A stretch of 64,000 nt of DNA. Source: Massilia sp. Root335 (GTDB lineage Bacteria > Pseudomonadota > Gammaproteobacteria > Burkholderiales > Burkholderiaceae_D). The notes beneath the pieces were generated by a model. That model was not told the origin of the DNA. It saw nothing but the letters and a program-made list of their open reading frames with translations, and searched no databases. The stretch spans positions 1-64,000 of the forward strand of contig NZ_LMCY01000068.1 of the NCBI RefSeq assembly GCF_001425685.1. The letters run 5' to 3'. Shown here one piece after another: positions 8,183 through 15,503 of the stretch (positions are counted from its first letter, which is position 1; each line of letters starts with the position of its first letter). A program made the translations under genes and the position numbers.

Positions 8183-8761
8183 ATGAAAGAGGATTCTTCC
8201 GTCAACGGGCGTATCGCCCAACAGGTGCGGCTGCTGCGCAGCGCGCAGGGACTGTCGCTGGATGCGCTGTCGACCCAATGCGGCGTCAGCCGTTCGATGC
8301 TGTCGCTGATCGAGCGGGGCGAGACCAGTCCCACAGCCGTCGTGCTCGACAAACTCGCGGCCGGCCTCGGCGTGCCGCTGGCATCGTTGTTCGACGATCC
8401 TGCGCGCAAGCCCGAGCCCGTCGCGCGCCTTGCCGACCAGGTCACCTGGCAGGATCCGCATTCCGGCTACCTGCGCCGAAATATCTCGCCAGAAGGGCTC
8501 CAGTCGCCGACGCGTATCGTCGAAGTGACGTTTCCGCCGCGTACGCGTGTGACGTACGAGGCCGGCGCCCGCACGCCTGCCGTGCTGCAACAGATCTGGA
8601 TCCTGGAAGGCAGGATGCAGATCGTCTACGGCGCGCAATCCTGGCTGCTGGAGACCGGCGACTGCCTCGCCATCCCGCTCGACGAACCGAATTCCTTCCA
8701 CAACCCGGGGGACGTTCCGGCGCGCTATGCCGTCGTCCTCACCACGCTTGCCAGGAGCTGA
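8183..8761 (+). CDS. XRE family regulator with C-terminal cupin
   Basis: This 192-residue protein has an N-terminal helix-turn-helix (about residues 8-62, LSLDALSTQCGVSRSMLSLI) and a C-terminal cupin barrel (about 110-190, ending in a double-stranded beta-helix pattern with GDCLAIPLDEPNSFHN). In this family the cupin senses a small ligand and the HTH binds DNA. Autoregulation is likely, because two copies of a 17-bp palindrome flank its promoter. Its stop and the start of the GNAT gene are two bases apart, so the acetyltransferase is probably co-expressed and may act in the same response. The ligand is unknown. Confidence 0.85.
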   Translation: MKEDSSVNGRIAQQVRLLRSAQGLSLDALSTQCGVSRSMLSLIERGETSPTAVVLDKLAAGLGVPLASLFDDPARKPEPVARLADQVTWQDPHSGYLRRNISPEGLQSPTRIVEVTFPPRTRVTYEAGARTPAVLQQIWILEGRMQIVYGAQSWLLETGDCLAIPLDEPNSFHNPGDVPARYAVVLTTLARS

Positions 8762-8763
8762 CC

Positions 8764-9285
8764 ATGAGTTGCCGCGTTCGCCGTGTTGATACGTTGACCG
8801 ATTCCGACATCGACGGGCTGGCCGCCGTGCTGCTCGACTGCGTCGAGGGTGGGGCGTCCGTCGGGTTCATGCAGCCGTTTTCCAGCGATCGGGCATCGGC
8901 ATGGTGGCGTGGGCTTGCCGCCGACGTCGAGGCCGGCAAGCGTGCGTTGTTCGTGGCCGAGGACGAGATCGGCATCGTCGGCACCGTGCACCTCGTGCTG
9001 GCGCAGCCGGACAATCAGCCGCACCGGGCCGACCTGTGCAAGATGCTCGTGATGCAGCGTGCGCGCAAGCGGGGTATCGGCGCCGCGCTGATGGATGCGG
9101 CGGAGAAGGCGGCACGGTCGGCCGGCAAGACGCTGCTGGTGCTGGATACGGCCAGCCAGGATGCGGAGCGCCTGTATGCGCGCATGGGCTGGACCAGGCT
9201 GGGTGTCGTTCCCGGGTTCGCGCTGTGGCCCGATGGGGGACTGTGCGATACGACATATTTTTATCGCGATCTCACTGAGAGGTAG
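8764..9285 (+). CDS. GNAT family N-acetyltransferase
   Basis: This is a 173-residue single GNAT domain. The acetyl-CoA loop is RKRGIGAALM (about 101-110), preceded by the beta-strand CKMLVM and followed by LLVLDTASQDAERLYARMGW, a classic motif B. The ATG at 8764 is chosen because it directly follows the stop of the XRE-cupin gene, with AGGAG overlapping the end of that gene. The frame itself extends far upstream without meaning. The substrate is unknown, and coupling to the regulator suggests a detoxification or small-molecule role. Confidence 0.86.
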   Translation: MSCRVRRVDTLTDSDIDGLAAVLLDCVEGGASVGFMQPFSSDRASAWWRGLAADVEAGKRALFVAEDEIGIVGTVHLVLAQPDNQPHRADLCKMLVMQRARKRGIGAALMDAAEKAARSAGKTLLVLDTASQDAERLYARMGWTRLGVVPGFALWPDGGLCDTTYFYRDLTER

Positions 9286-9343
9286 GTGGTTTGCCGTATA
9301 AAAGTACGAAGCGGAGTGTCCTCCGCCTCATCCATCTTTCTGC

Positions 9344-9562
9344 TCAGTGCTTGATCAGTGACATCAGATGCTCTGCCGCTTCAGCGACAGGGCGCCCTTT
9401 TACCTGGCTTTCCTCGACTTGCACCTGATGGTGCGCCTGATCGTGACGTTGCCGAAAGATGGGCTGGATTTTCTGTTTGCCGATCATGACGGGATCAGTC
9501 CTGATTGCGCCCAGAAACCGGGTGCTGTTGGGGTCGGTAATGACGGTCATATTCACTTTCAT
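9344..9562 (-). CDS. Small hypothetical protein (72 aa)
   Basis: This 72-residue soluble protein has no cysteine, no signal peptide and a His/Gln-rich middle (RQRHDQAHHQVQVEESQ). It is accepted as real because GGAGG stands at a good distance before ATG 9562, and because it follows 26 bases after the 9589-9846 gene on the same strand in a patch of AT-rich DNA. I do not recognise a family. A GC-rich hairpin without a T run (9311-9326) separates it from the convergent GNAT gene. Confidence 0.55.
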   Translation of the reverse strand: MKVNMTVITDPNSTRFLGAIRTDPVMIGKQKIQPIFRQRHDQAHHQVQVEESQVKGRPVAEAAEHLMSLIKH

Positions 9563-9588
9563 GGCATCCTCCGTATATCAATGCTGTG

Positions 9589-9846
9589 TTAATCGGCCGT
9601 GAATCCGCCGCCGCACAGCGCATAGCGCGTGCCGACGCCATCACAATGCAGCTGGAACCAATAGGCATGCTTGCCATCGGTTCCAAAGGAAATACCCTCA
9701 TTATTGGTCGTAAGGGTGTTGTTGGCATCCTGCGGTTTTCCTTCGAAGAATTGCGCACCGAAATCCTGACCGTCATTGATTAAAAGGCCGACTTCGATGG
9801 TGGAGCCACCATTGATATAACCCCAGTTGTCGACATTAATTGCCAT
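9589..9846 (-). CDS. Small hypothetical protein (85 aa)
   Basis: This 85-residue protein begins MAINVDNWGYINGG. It is rich in Gly, Asn and aromatic residues with predicted beta character, and has two cysteines near the end (LHCDG and ALCGGGF) that could form a disulfide. There is no signal peptide. The second ATG (9846) is chosen over 9852 because AGGAG is correctly spaced only for it. It is the first gene of a likely two-gene unit with the 72-residue gene downstream. The family is not recognised, and base composition differs from the neighbours, suggesting transfer. Confidence 0.55.
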   Translation of the reverse strand: MAINVDNWGYINGGSTIEVGLLINDGQDFGAQFFEGKPQDANNTLTTNNEGISFGTDGKHAYWFQLHCDGVGTRYALCGGGFTAD

Positions 9847-10362
9847 GTTCATACTCCTAGATGGTTAAGAAAACGATCAACTGACGTGATTGCCCATCAC
9901 GTTAGTACACAGAGGCCAATGGGCGTATCGCAACAATATTTTGCGTTGATTTATAGCGCCTGCGTTCACTCATCGTAAGCCCGCAAGGAGGCCTGTAAAG
10001 GGTGATTCGTCGTGGTATTGACGCTTATCTACCGAGTCCAGATAGGATTAGGAAATTTCCTGAAAATTCAATCGGTAAGTCGCTGATTTAAAAAGGAATA
10101 GCTTTTGGTGTAAATGCCGGACATTGCGCATGGCGGCCGATAAACGTCGATGTTCTATTTATCGTTGGAAGTGGCCGAGGCGAAGCAAAAATGCATGAGC
10201 CGCGACATGTCCGCCCGCGAGCGCAGCGAAATGAAATGGACAGCCGTTGAGATTTCGACGCTATTCCAATCGTGCGGCAATAAATCAGCTTGGGCTTGTA
10301 CGCCGCCGCGCTCCCTTGTATCCTTGGCAAGAACATCGACCAGGCGGCCGCTCCGACCACGC
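9847..10362. other. AT-rich intergenic stretch, no confident gene
   Basis: This divergent region lies between the small minus-strand pair and the plus-strand cargo cassette. It must hold promoters for both, but no consensus pair stands out. An in-frame extension of the next gene begins at 10150, but it codes for an implausible N-terminus. It was left out. Confidence 0.5.
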
Positions 10363-10953
10363 ATGCACATCACGCTCACGCTAGAAACCGTCGGGGAAAC
10401 CCTCCACATCCACTCGTTCGCCGACCGCTGTCCGAACTGCGTCGACGCGACGATCGCGTTCGCGGATGAATGGAGCGCGAGCCGCTTCCTGCAACGGCAC
10501 CGCCACGACGCGAGCTGCATGGCCCGCCTGCGGGCTGCGCTCGCTGCGGACGTCGTCGGCCTGGACCGCCTGACGGACGACGACGTCATCGCGGCCGGCG
10601 CCTGGCGGCTGGGCCGCGGCGCGTGGAAAGTCAGCCGTCACGCCCAGCGGCAATCCACTGGCGGTGGCGGAGGCGGAGGCGGTGGCGGAGGCGGAGGTGG
10701 GGCGGCGAGCGCCGCGGGCAGTAGCGCGGCCGCGTCGGCGGCGCCGGGGCGCAGCCCGACGCCCGCGGCGGCGCGCACGGCATCGCCCGCGGCGGCTGCC
10801 GCCGGTGCGACGGTCGCAGCGCCCGCCGAGTGGCCCGAAGCGGCGGACCAGGTCGCGCAGGCGCAAACGCTCGAGCGGGCCGCGCAGTCCGGCGCGCCGT
10901 TCTGCGAAATCTGCGAGCAGCGCCGGCGCGAGCGCGCGGGAGCCGCAGCATGA
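10363..10953 (+). CDS. Glycine-rich Cys-motif protein of a T6SS-like cargo cassette
   Basis: This 196-residue protein starts at ATG 10363 (MHITLTLETVGETLHIHSFADRC). Three segments can be seen. The first is a folded N-terminal domain of about 100 residues with several Cys and His (DRCPNC). The second is a linker containing fourteen consecutive glycines followed by Ala/Pro-rich sequence. The third is a short conserved-looking C-terminal motif, PFCEICEQRRRE, that may bind metal. Its stop overlaps the start of the DUF4123 gene (ATGA), so the two are translated together. A role as a secreted or adaptor-bound component is inferred from that neighbour. I know no precise family. Confidence 0.6.
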   Translation: MHITLTLETVGETLHIHSFADRCPNCVDATIAFADEWSASRFLQRHRHDASCMARLRAALAADVVGLDRLTDDDVIAAGAWRLGRGAWKVSRHAQRQSTGGGGGGGGGGGGGGAASAAGSSAAASAAPGRSPTPAAARTASPAAAAAGATVAAPAEWPEAADQVAQAQTLERAAQSGAPFCEICEQRRRERAGAAA

Positions 10954-11522
10954 CCGACGCGGAACTGCAGGCATTGACAGGCGTCCTCTGGCCCGACGGC
11001 GACGGCACGTCGCGCCAGCAGGCCTATTGGCTGCTGGACTGCGCGCGCGATCCGGCCATCTTCGGCCTGCTGCGGGCCGGCGGGCTCGAATACAGCTGCC
11101 TGTACACGGGCAACCTGCATCCGCGGCTGCAGGCCGCCGCGCCGTACCTGGTGCATCTGGCGGCGAACTCGCGCACCACCGACCGGCTGCTGCGCAGCGG
11201 CTGGGGCAAGTCCTGGGGCATCCTGACGACGGCGGCGCCCGACGTGACGCTGGCGCGCCAGCGCCTCCATTTCAAGAAATTCCTGCGCGTCAGGACGGAG
11301 GACGGCCGCGAGCTGGCGTTCCGCTTCTACGACCCGCGCGTGCTGAACGTCTACCTGCCGACCTGTACGGATGCGGAGTTCAAGACGCTGCTCGGCCCGG
11401 TGGCGCGGCTGCTGGCCGAGGCGCCCGGCGGCGCCGGCCTGCGCCAGTTCGATCTCGACGGTCAGCGCATGCGCACGCGCGAACTGGCGCTCGCCGGCGC
11501 GGACGCCGCGCAGGCGCGCTAG
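10950..11522 (+). CDS. DUF4123 domain protein (T6SS effector adaptor-like)
   Basis: This 190-residue protein matches the DUF4123 pattern from end to end: YWLLDCARDPAIFGLL near the start, LEYSCLYTG, APYLVHL, GWGKSWGIL, then HFKKFLRVRTEDGRELAFRF, YDPRVL and YLPTCT. DUF4123 proteins are known adaptors (Tec/TEC type) that load specific effectors onto VgrG spikes of type VI secretion systems. Here no vgrG or PAAR gene is in the window. Its stop codon overlaps the stop of the convergent toxin-like gene in a shared CTAG. Confidence 0.85.
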   Translation: MTDAELQALTGVLWPDGDGTSRQQAYWLLDCARDPAIFGLLRAGGLEYSCLYTGNLHPRLQAAAPYLVHLAANSRTTDRLLRSGWGKSWGILTTAAPDVTLARQRLHFKKFLRVRTEDGRELAFRFYDPRVLNVYLPTCTDAEFKTLLGPVARLLAEAPGGAGLRQFDLDGQRMRTRELALAGADAAQAR

Positions 11523-12667
11523 CCCCAGGCGTTCTCGTCAGCGGCCAGCACGACGTCGACGCCGTCTTCCACCACGCCGGCGCGCAGGTTGTCGCGCTGG
11601 CCCCAGTTGTGATCGAAGGCGCCGTCGTTGTGCGTGAACGGCAGATTGATGATCGAGCGCGCGCGCGACGCCGCGATTGCGCCGTTATGGAAACGCACGC
11701 CGTACATGTCCTCGACGGGCGCCACGACCGTCATTTCCGTGTGCTGCAGGATGTCCCCCTGCGCGAAATAGCATGCACTCCAGGGCAGCACGTAGGCGTT
11801 GTGCGGCCAGGGATCGACGACCCACCATTGCGAGGTGCCGATCCGCAGGACGACGAAGTGGTGGTCGCCGCTCCAGCCGACCTTGCAGGCCACCGTGCCG
11901 GGCGGTGCACACGTGCTCAACACGCCCATGACGACGGACGAGAATTTTTCGCAGACGCCGCCGCCCAGATACAGCGTGCTGGCCGCCAGCGCCGCCAGTC
12001 CGCGCACCAGCCCGCCCGCCATGTTTTCCATCGCGCCGTCGACGTCGAACAGCCGCTCCGAGGGGCCGAGCGCAGTGCGGTCTTCGGCATCGATCGCGTC
12101 GACGGCATCCAGGTAAATGAAGTCGGCGCGGGCGTCCTCGGTGCGCGGATGCGGGCGGCGCTGCGCGATCGCATCCGGCAGCTGGCCGCGATTGTTGAAC
12201 GGGCCGTTGGGCAGCAGAGCGCGCACGGACCGCACGACCGCGATGGCGAGATCGCGTGCGGCCTGCTCGTCGTCCGCGTTGCCGGGGGCGCGGTTCGGCG
12301 GCGCCGCCTCGACGTACGCGAAGCGCAGATAGACGTCGCGCACCTGGTCGTCCTCGCGCCGCGCGCGGTCTTGCGCGCACGCCTCGACGTCCTCGTCGCG
12401 TTCGTCGCGCAAGGGCCCGTAGACGACGCCCGTCGTTTCGGACGGCGTCTCGTGGTGGTAGGGCGGCGGCCTTTGCGCCGCCAGCGGCGGATCGGCGTCC
12501 GCCGGCAGGTCGGGGAGGGCGTCCTCCGGTTCAGGCTCAGGCTCCGGCTCCGGTTCGGGTTCCGGAGCAGGCAGGATGACGGGCGGCGGGCCTTGCACGA
12601 TCACCGGGGGCTGCGCCAGGTCGGCCGGCGGATCGTCGTCCAGCACGGCGCCACAGTTGCATCTCAT
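11519..12667 (-). CDS. Putative transglutaminase-like (Cys-His-Asp) effector
   Basis: This 382-residue protein has a proline-rich N-terminus with an EP repeat (about 35-48) and an N-terminal CxC. The C-terminal half reads like a papain/transglutaminase fold. The nucleophile is probably Cys239 in GGVCEKFSSV, the base His269 or His270 in GDHHFVVL, and the acid Asp285 in WWVVDPWP. The spacing and the phrase CE-x-aromatic resemble the real transglutaminase elsewhere in this window. GAGGAG precedes ATG 12667. Given the DUF4123 neighbour it may be a secreted toxin that cross-links, deamidates or cleaves a target protein. That role is inferred. Confidence 0.6.
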   Translation of the reverse strand: MRCNCGAVLDDDPPADLAQPPVIVQGPPPVILPAPEPEPEPEPEPEPEDALPDLPADADPPLAAQRPPPYHHETPSETTGVVYGPLRDERDEDVEACAQDRARREDDQVRDVYLRFAYVEAAPPNRAPGNADDEQAARDLAIAVVRSVRALLPNGPFNNRGQLPDAIAQRRPHPRTEDARADFIYLDAVDAIDAEDRTALGPSERLFDVDGAMENMAGGLVRGLAALAASTLYLGGGVCEKFSSVVMGVLSTCAPPGTVACKVGWSGDHHFVVLRIGTSQWWVVDPWPHNAYVLPWSACYFAQGDILQHTEMTVVAPVEDMYGVRFHNGAIAASRARSIINLPFTHNDGAFDHNWGQRDNLRAGVVEDGVDVVLAADENAWG

Positions 12668-13425
12668 GCTTCTCTCCTCAGGTCGGCGGCGGCGTTCGCC
12701 GGGCGCCGGAACAGCGCATAGCGGTCCATGTGGTCCATGACGGCCCGGTGCAGCAGGCGCGCCTTGTCGCCCGGCGCGGCGGACGCCTGCAATGCGGGCG
12801 CGATCCAGGCATACAAGGGATCGCGGTCGACGTGGGTGCCGGCCATGCAGGTCAGCAGCAGCCAGCACGACAGGCCTTCCTGGCCCAGACCATGCGCCTG
12901 CACGCGCGCCGCGCTGCGTACCAGCGTGTCGTCGAGCGTGCGCTGCGACAGGCTGCGGTAGTAGGCCGGATACAGGCGGTACAGGGTGCGCACGGGGTCG
13001 CCGCGCGTCAGTTCGTCGAAGCCGGTGCGGCGGATGCGCAGCAGCGCGGTCTGGTAGCGCCGGCCGTCGGCCCCGGCCGTGTCGCGCAGGAACGCGCCGG
13101 CCGCGCCGTACAGGTCGTGCATGCGTGCGGCCGGGCTGGCGGCGCGCGCGCCTGCGAGGATCGTCGCCGCCCAGGGCAGCAGCGGATCTTCGTCGAAACA
13201 GGATCCCAGCAAAAACATCAGGCGCACCCAGCGCCGCACCTCCGCCGTGCGCAGGAAGCCGTGACGGCCTGCGCGTGTCATGCCCAGCGCGATGGCTTTG
13301 TCCACCGCGTCTGGACCCAGGATCCGGCAGTCTTCGCCGAACTGCTGGTGCACGTCGGCCAGCAGGTGCTGCCGCAGGCGGGCTGCGCGCATTGCGGCGA
13401 GCTGTTCGGAACGGACGATCAACAT
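12664..13425 (-). CDS. Helical protein upstream of the transglutaminase-like gene
   Basis: This 253-residue, mostly helical soluble protein begins MLIVRSEQLAAMRAARLRQH. It contains a segment WVRLMFLLGSCFDEDPLLPW that I associate with proteins next to DUF4123 and VgrG genes in type VI loci, although I cannot name a family. ATG 13425 is preferred over the longer frame because the extension is low-complexity. Its stop overlaps the start of the toxin-like gene (ATGA), so it is translated just before it. It could be an adaptor, chaperone or immunity protein. Confidence 0.6.
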   Translation of the reverse strand: MLIVRSEQLAAMRAARLRQHLLADVHQQFGEDCRILGPDAVDKAIALGMTRAGRHGFLRTAEVRRWVRLMFLLGSCFDEDPLLPWAATILAGARAASPAARMHDLYGAAGAFLRDTAGADGRRYQTALLRIRRTGFDELTRGDPVRTLYRLYPAYYRSLSQRTLDDTLVRSAARVQAHGLGQEGLSCWLLLTCMAGTHVDRDPLYAWIAPALQASAAPGDKARLLHRAVMDHMDRYALFRRPANAAADLRREA

Positions 13426-13548
13426 GGGACGGGCGGGAAGTCGACGAAGTTGCCGATAATACACGAACGCCGCGTGATTTTCCTTAGTCAGGCGCTCCGG
13501 CTCGCCCCTTGTCCGTGCCGGACGAGGATTCGATACCCAGCGCATGAG

Positions 13549-13604
13549 GTATTCAAAACAAAAGCCCCACCGGCTTGCGCCGGTGGGGCTTTTGTTTTGA
13601 ATAC
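13549..13604 (-). terminator. Long hairpin, probable displaced ssrA terminator
   Basis: Perfect 26-bp arms (13549-13574 and 13579-13604) enclose the loop TTGC. The stem top is GCCCCACCGGC and both flanks carry T/A tracts, so it could terminate in either direction. Read on the minus strand it directly follows a degenerate copy of the ssrA 3' end at 13605-13634. Before the island inserted, ssrA would therefore have ended exactly here. It may also serve as a boundary for the cargo cassette. Confidence 0.7.
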
Positions 13605-13634
13605 TGGTGGGGCGGAGTCAATCGAACTCTTCGC
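13605..13634 (-). repeat. Putative distal attachment site (degenerate ssrA 3' end)
   Basis: Read on the minus strand it ends in TTCGATT...CTCCGCC-CCACCA, matching the T-arm and acceptor end of tmRNA at 20320-20351, with a few substitutions and a missing base. It is interpreted as the original ssrA end displaced by integration and then drifting. The match is imperfect, so the exact crossover point is unknown. Confidence 0.6.
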
Positions 13635-13676
13635 ATTTCGCCCGTACCTAAAGGCCTTCTGTTGAATGGCTTTCGT

Positions 13677-13701
13677 AGATACCGTCACAGATACCGTCAA
13701 A
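13677..13701 (+). repeat. Paired integrase arm-type repeat, left end
   Basis: Two direct copies of AGATACCGTCA lie in series, followed by AA. The same arrangement, also preceded by TTCG, recurs at 20173-20192 in front of the integrase gene. Same-orientation copies near both ends suggest binding sites for integrase or an excision factor. Confidence 0.55.
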
Positions 13702-13833
13702 AGTGAACGCTTGGCCTGTAACCTAGCCGGGCTATACCAACACTGACTTGGCAACCGGTGCGCGCTTCAAGAGTGTATCGCAGCTACAACGTGGGCGAGC
13801 ATGACCATGTTGGTGTCGAGAAAGCAGTTTAAA

Positions 13834-13848
13834 TTGTATAGAATACAA
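13834..13848. promoter_or_regulatory. Palindrome in the nuclease-operon promoter
   Basis: TTGTAT-AGA-ATACAA is a perfect 6-bp inverted repeat 26 bases before the HNH start codon. It contains a possible -10 (TATAGAAT). It is a good candidate operator for the island's own XRE regulator. Confidence 0.5.
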
Positions 13849-13874
13849 TCTTGAGTTTCAGATGACGCGACCCA

Positions 13875-14654
13875 ATGGCACGAGACGAATTTTCTGCTGC
13901 AACGAAACGAACGCTTGCTGCGCGAGCTGCGCATTTTTGTTCGAATCCCTACTGTCGCAAGCTAACTGCTGGTCCGAGTTCAGATGAGAATAGGAGTCTC
14001 GTCACGGGGCATGCGGCGCATATTCATGCCGCGTCGCCGGCTGGACCCCGCTTCGATAGCAGCCAAACCGCAGACGAACGTGCGCATATCTCAAACGGCC
14101 TGTGGCTCTGTAGGGAATGTGGCGATATCATAGACAAGGACGATTCCTCTCACTCAGCGGCTCTCTTGCGACAGTGGAAGACGGATCATGAGGCGCTGAT
14201 TTCCGAGGTCCGCACGCGAGGGTATTCCGAAAGCTTAGCTTTGCTTCAATCAAGGCAAGTAGAACCAATGATAGCTAAAAGGGTGATCGCCGCGCTCGAA
14301 GATCGCCGGGCGCTTTGGCAGACATTTGACGCTGAGTTTCCGGACCGGGTACGTCAATCCTTGGACCAGTTACGTTCGCGACTTGTCGATCTTCGGAGTG
14401 AGCTTGATGAACGCAGTCCGTTAGATCAGATTCTTTTAGCGCTCACAAAAACGATTCATATTTTCTTCAATGCCGTTGAGGCTTCCGACCTGACAACGCT
14501 ACGATGCAATTCGAGTGATCCAGAATGGCGCAGCTTCAGTGACGCTCTCGCTACTCTCCGAAAATCAGTCGGACTCCAGATATTCAACCTCGCGAATGCA
14601 TATAACGTTAAACTCAGCGACGACCTTAAGTCGATTAGCCCATTGAGCACATAG
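13875..14654 (+). CDS. HNH endonuclease, first gene of a two-nuclease operon
   Basis: This is a 259-residue protein. The N-terminal 110 residues form an HNH domain with a structural zinc site (Cys22 and Cys27 in CSNPYC; Cys79 and Cys82 in CREC). The catalytic part is GHAAHIHAAS (His46, His49, His51), Asn74 in SNGLWLC, and His105 in KTDHEA. This subtype (AAHI-AASP-GPR...NG-WLC) is frequent in bacterial defence loci. The remaining 150 residues are helical with coiled-coil character and match no domain I know. The downstream nuclease starts three bases after the stop, so the two proteins are made together. Confidence 0.8.
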   Translation: MARDEFSAATKRTLAARAAHFCSNPYCRKLTAGPSSDENRSLVTGHAAHIHAASPAGPRFDSSQTADERAHISNGLWLCRECGDIIDKDDSSHSAALLRQWKTDHEALISEVRTRGYSESLALLQSRQVEPMIAKRVIAALEDRRALWQTFDAEFPDRVRQSLDQLRSRLVDLRSELDERSPLDQILLALTKTIHIFFNAVEASDLTTLRCNSSDPEWRSFSDALATLRKSVGLQIFNLANAYNVKLSDDLKSISPLST

Positions 14655-14657
14655 TAC

Positions 14658-15425
14658 ATGGATGAAGTCAAATTCCCTTTTCCAGAAGATGATTTTCTGG
14701 CATCGGTTGTGGAGGCACTAAAGATGCGCGGGGATGCTCGTGCAATAGCTTCTCTCATCGAAGGACAATGTAATTTCCTGCTGTGGAGCGAAGATTTTGG
14801 AATAAGCACGTGGCGTATGTTTGTTGCGTTGCCAGTTCCATTATTTTATGCGATGACCGAAGAGGATAGAGAGGCAACCGAGGAATCAATTAAGGAAGTT
14901 GCGTCATCTTTCTTTAGCTCGACGCCAGGAGATCATTTCGGTCTTGTGAATCTCGCTCCAAGGATTGAACAGGCAAATATAGGCTGGCGCGAGGAAGCTT
15001 TGCGGTTTGTGCGCGGTGAGGGAGTGACGAATCAAGGACGGGTGCGGAGCGATAACATCGCATCAAAGCAGCATCTTGGTCTTCTCTTTCGGTCTAAGGC
15101 TGAAATTACACTTTTTGAAGCTCTTACGAGAGCTCAACTTGCGGTAGCGCCGTTGCCTGTATTCGTTCGAATTGGTAAAAGCTACAATCGCCTTGAGCCT
15201 GATTTTATTGTGGTCTATAAGGGTCTTACGTTTGTCGTCGAAGTGGACGGCGATACCTATCATAGGGAATTGCCCGCTGAGGCCGACAAACGGTTAATTC
15301 CACTTACCTATGAGGGTGTCGAAGTCCGCCGCATTCGTGCTTCGGAAGTTGGTAACGATAAGGACGCAGATGTGGTAGTCCGGGACCTTATCCAATTCAT
15401 GGCTAAACGAAAAGAGGCCCGCTAG
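14658..15425 (+). CDS. DUF559-like PD-(D/E)XK nuclease, second gene of the operon
   Basis: This is a 255-residue protein. The C-terminal third has the Vsr/DUF559-type nuclease core: Glu149 in FRSKAEITLFEAL, Asp182 in LEPDFIVVYKG, Glu195 and Asp197 in FVVEVDGDTYH, and His202. The N-terminal half, about 120 residues, is helical, includes WRMFVALPVPLFYAM, and is unrecognised. It may be a sensor or partner-binding region. The operon is convergent to a lipoprotein gene and carries no methyltransferase, so it is not an ordinary restriction-modification system. An anti-phage or anti-plasmid role is inferred from the two-nuclease pairing and the island location. Confidence 0.75.
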   Translation: MDEVKFPFPEDDFLASVVEALKMRGDARAIASLIEGQCNFLLWSEDFGISTWRMFVALPVPLFYAMTEEDREATEESIKEVASSFFSSTPGDHFGLVNLAPRIEQANIGWREEALRFVRGEGVTNQGRVRSDNIASKQHLGLLFRSKAEITLFEALTRAQLAVAPLPVFVRIGKSYNRLEPDFIVVYKGLTFVVEVDGDTYHRELPAEADKRLIPLTYEGVEVRRIRASEVGNDKDADVVVRDLIQFMAKRKEAR

Positions 15426-15503
15426 TGGGCCTCTTTTGAGTCGTCGTGACGACATAAATTTGCAGAAAATCGCAACCGGCGCGGCTTTCAGAGTTTAATG
15501 GCC

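Noticed and set aside
9311..9326. Terminator between the GNAT gene and the small-gene pair
   Set aside because: The hairpin GCGGAG / CTCCGC has no following T run in either direction, so it was not listed as a terminator.
10150..10362. N-terminal extension of the glycine-rich cargo protein
   Set aside because: The extension is AT-rich, reads as a mixed low-quality sequence and lacks a ribosome binding site. ATG 10363 starts a regular domain.
13605..13634. A tRNA gene on the minus strand
   Set aside because: It resembles a T-arm and CCA end, but no D-arm, anticodon arm or 5' acceptor strand is present. It matches the ssrA 3' end.
13875..15425. A restriction-modification system
   Set aside because: No methyltransferase gene lies in the island or next to it, and neither nuclease has a specificity or methylase domain that I can see.
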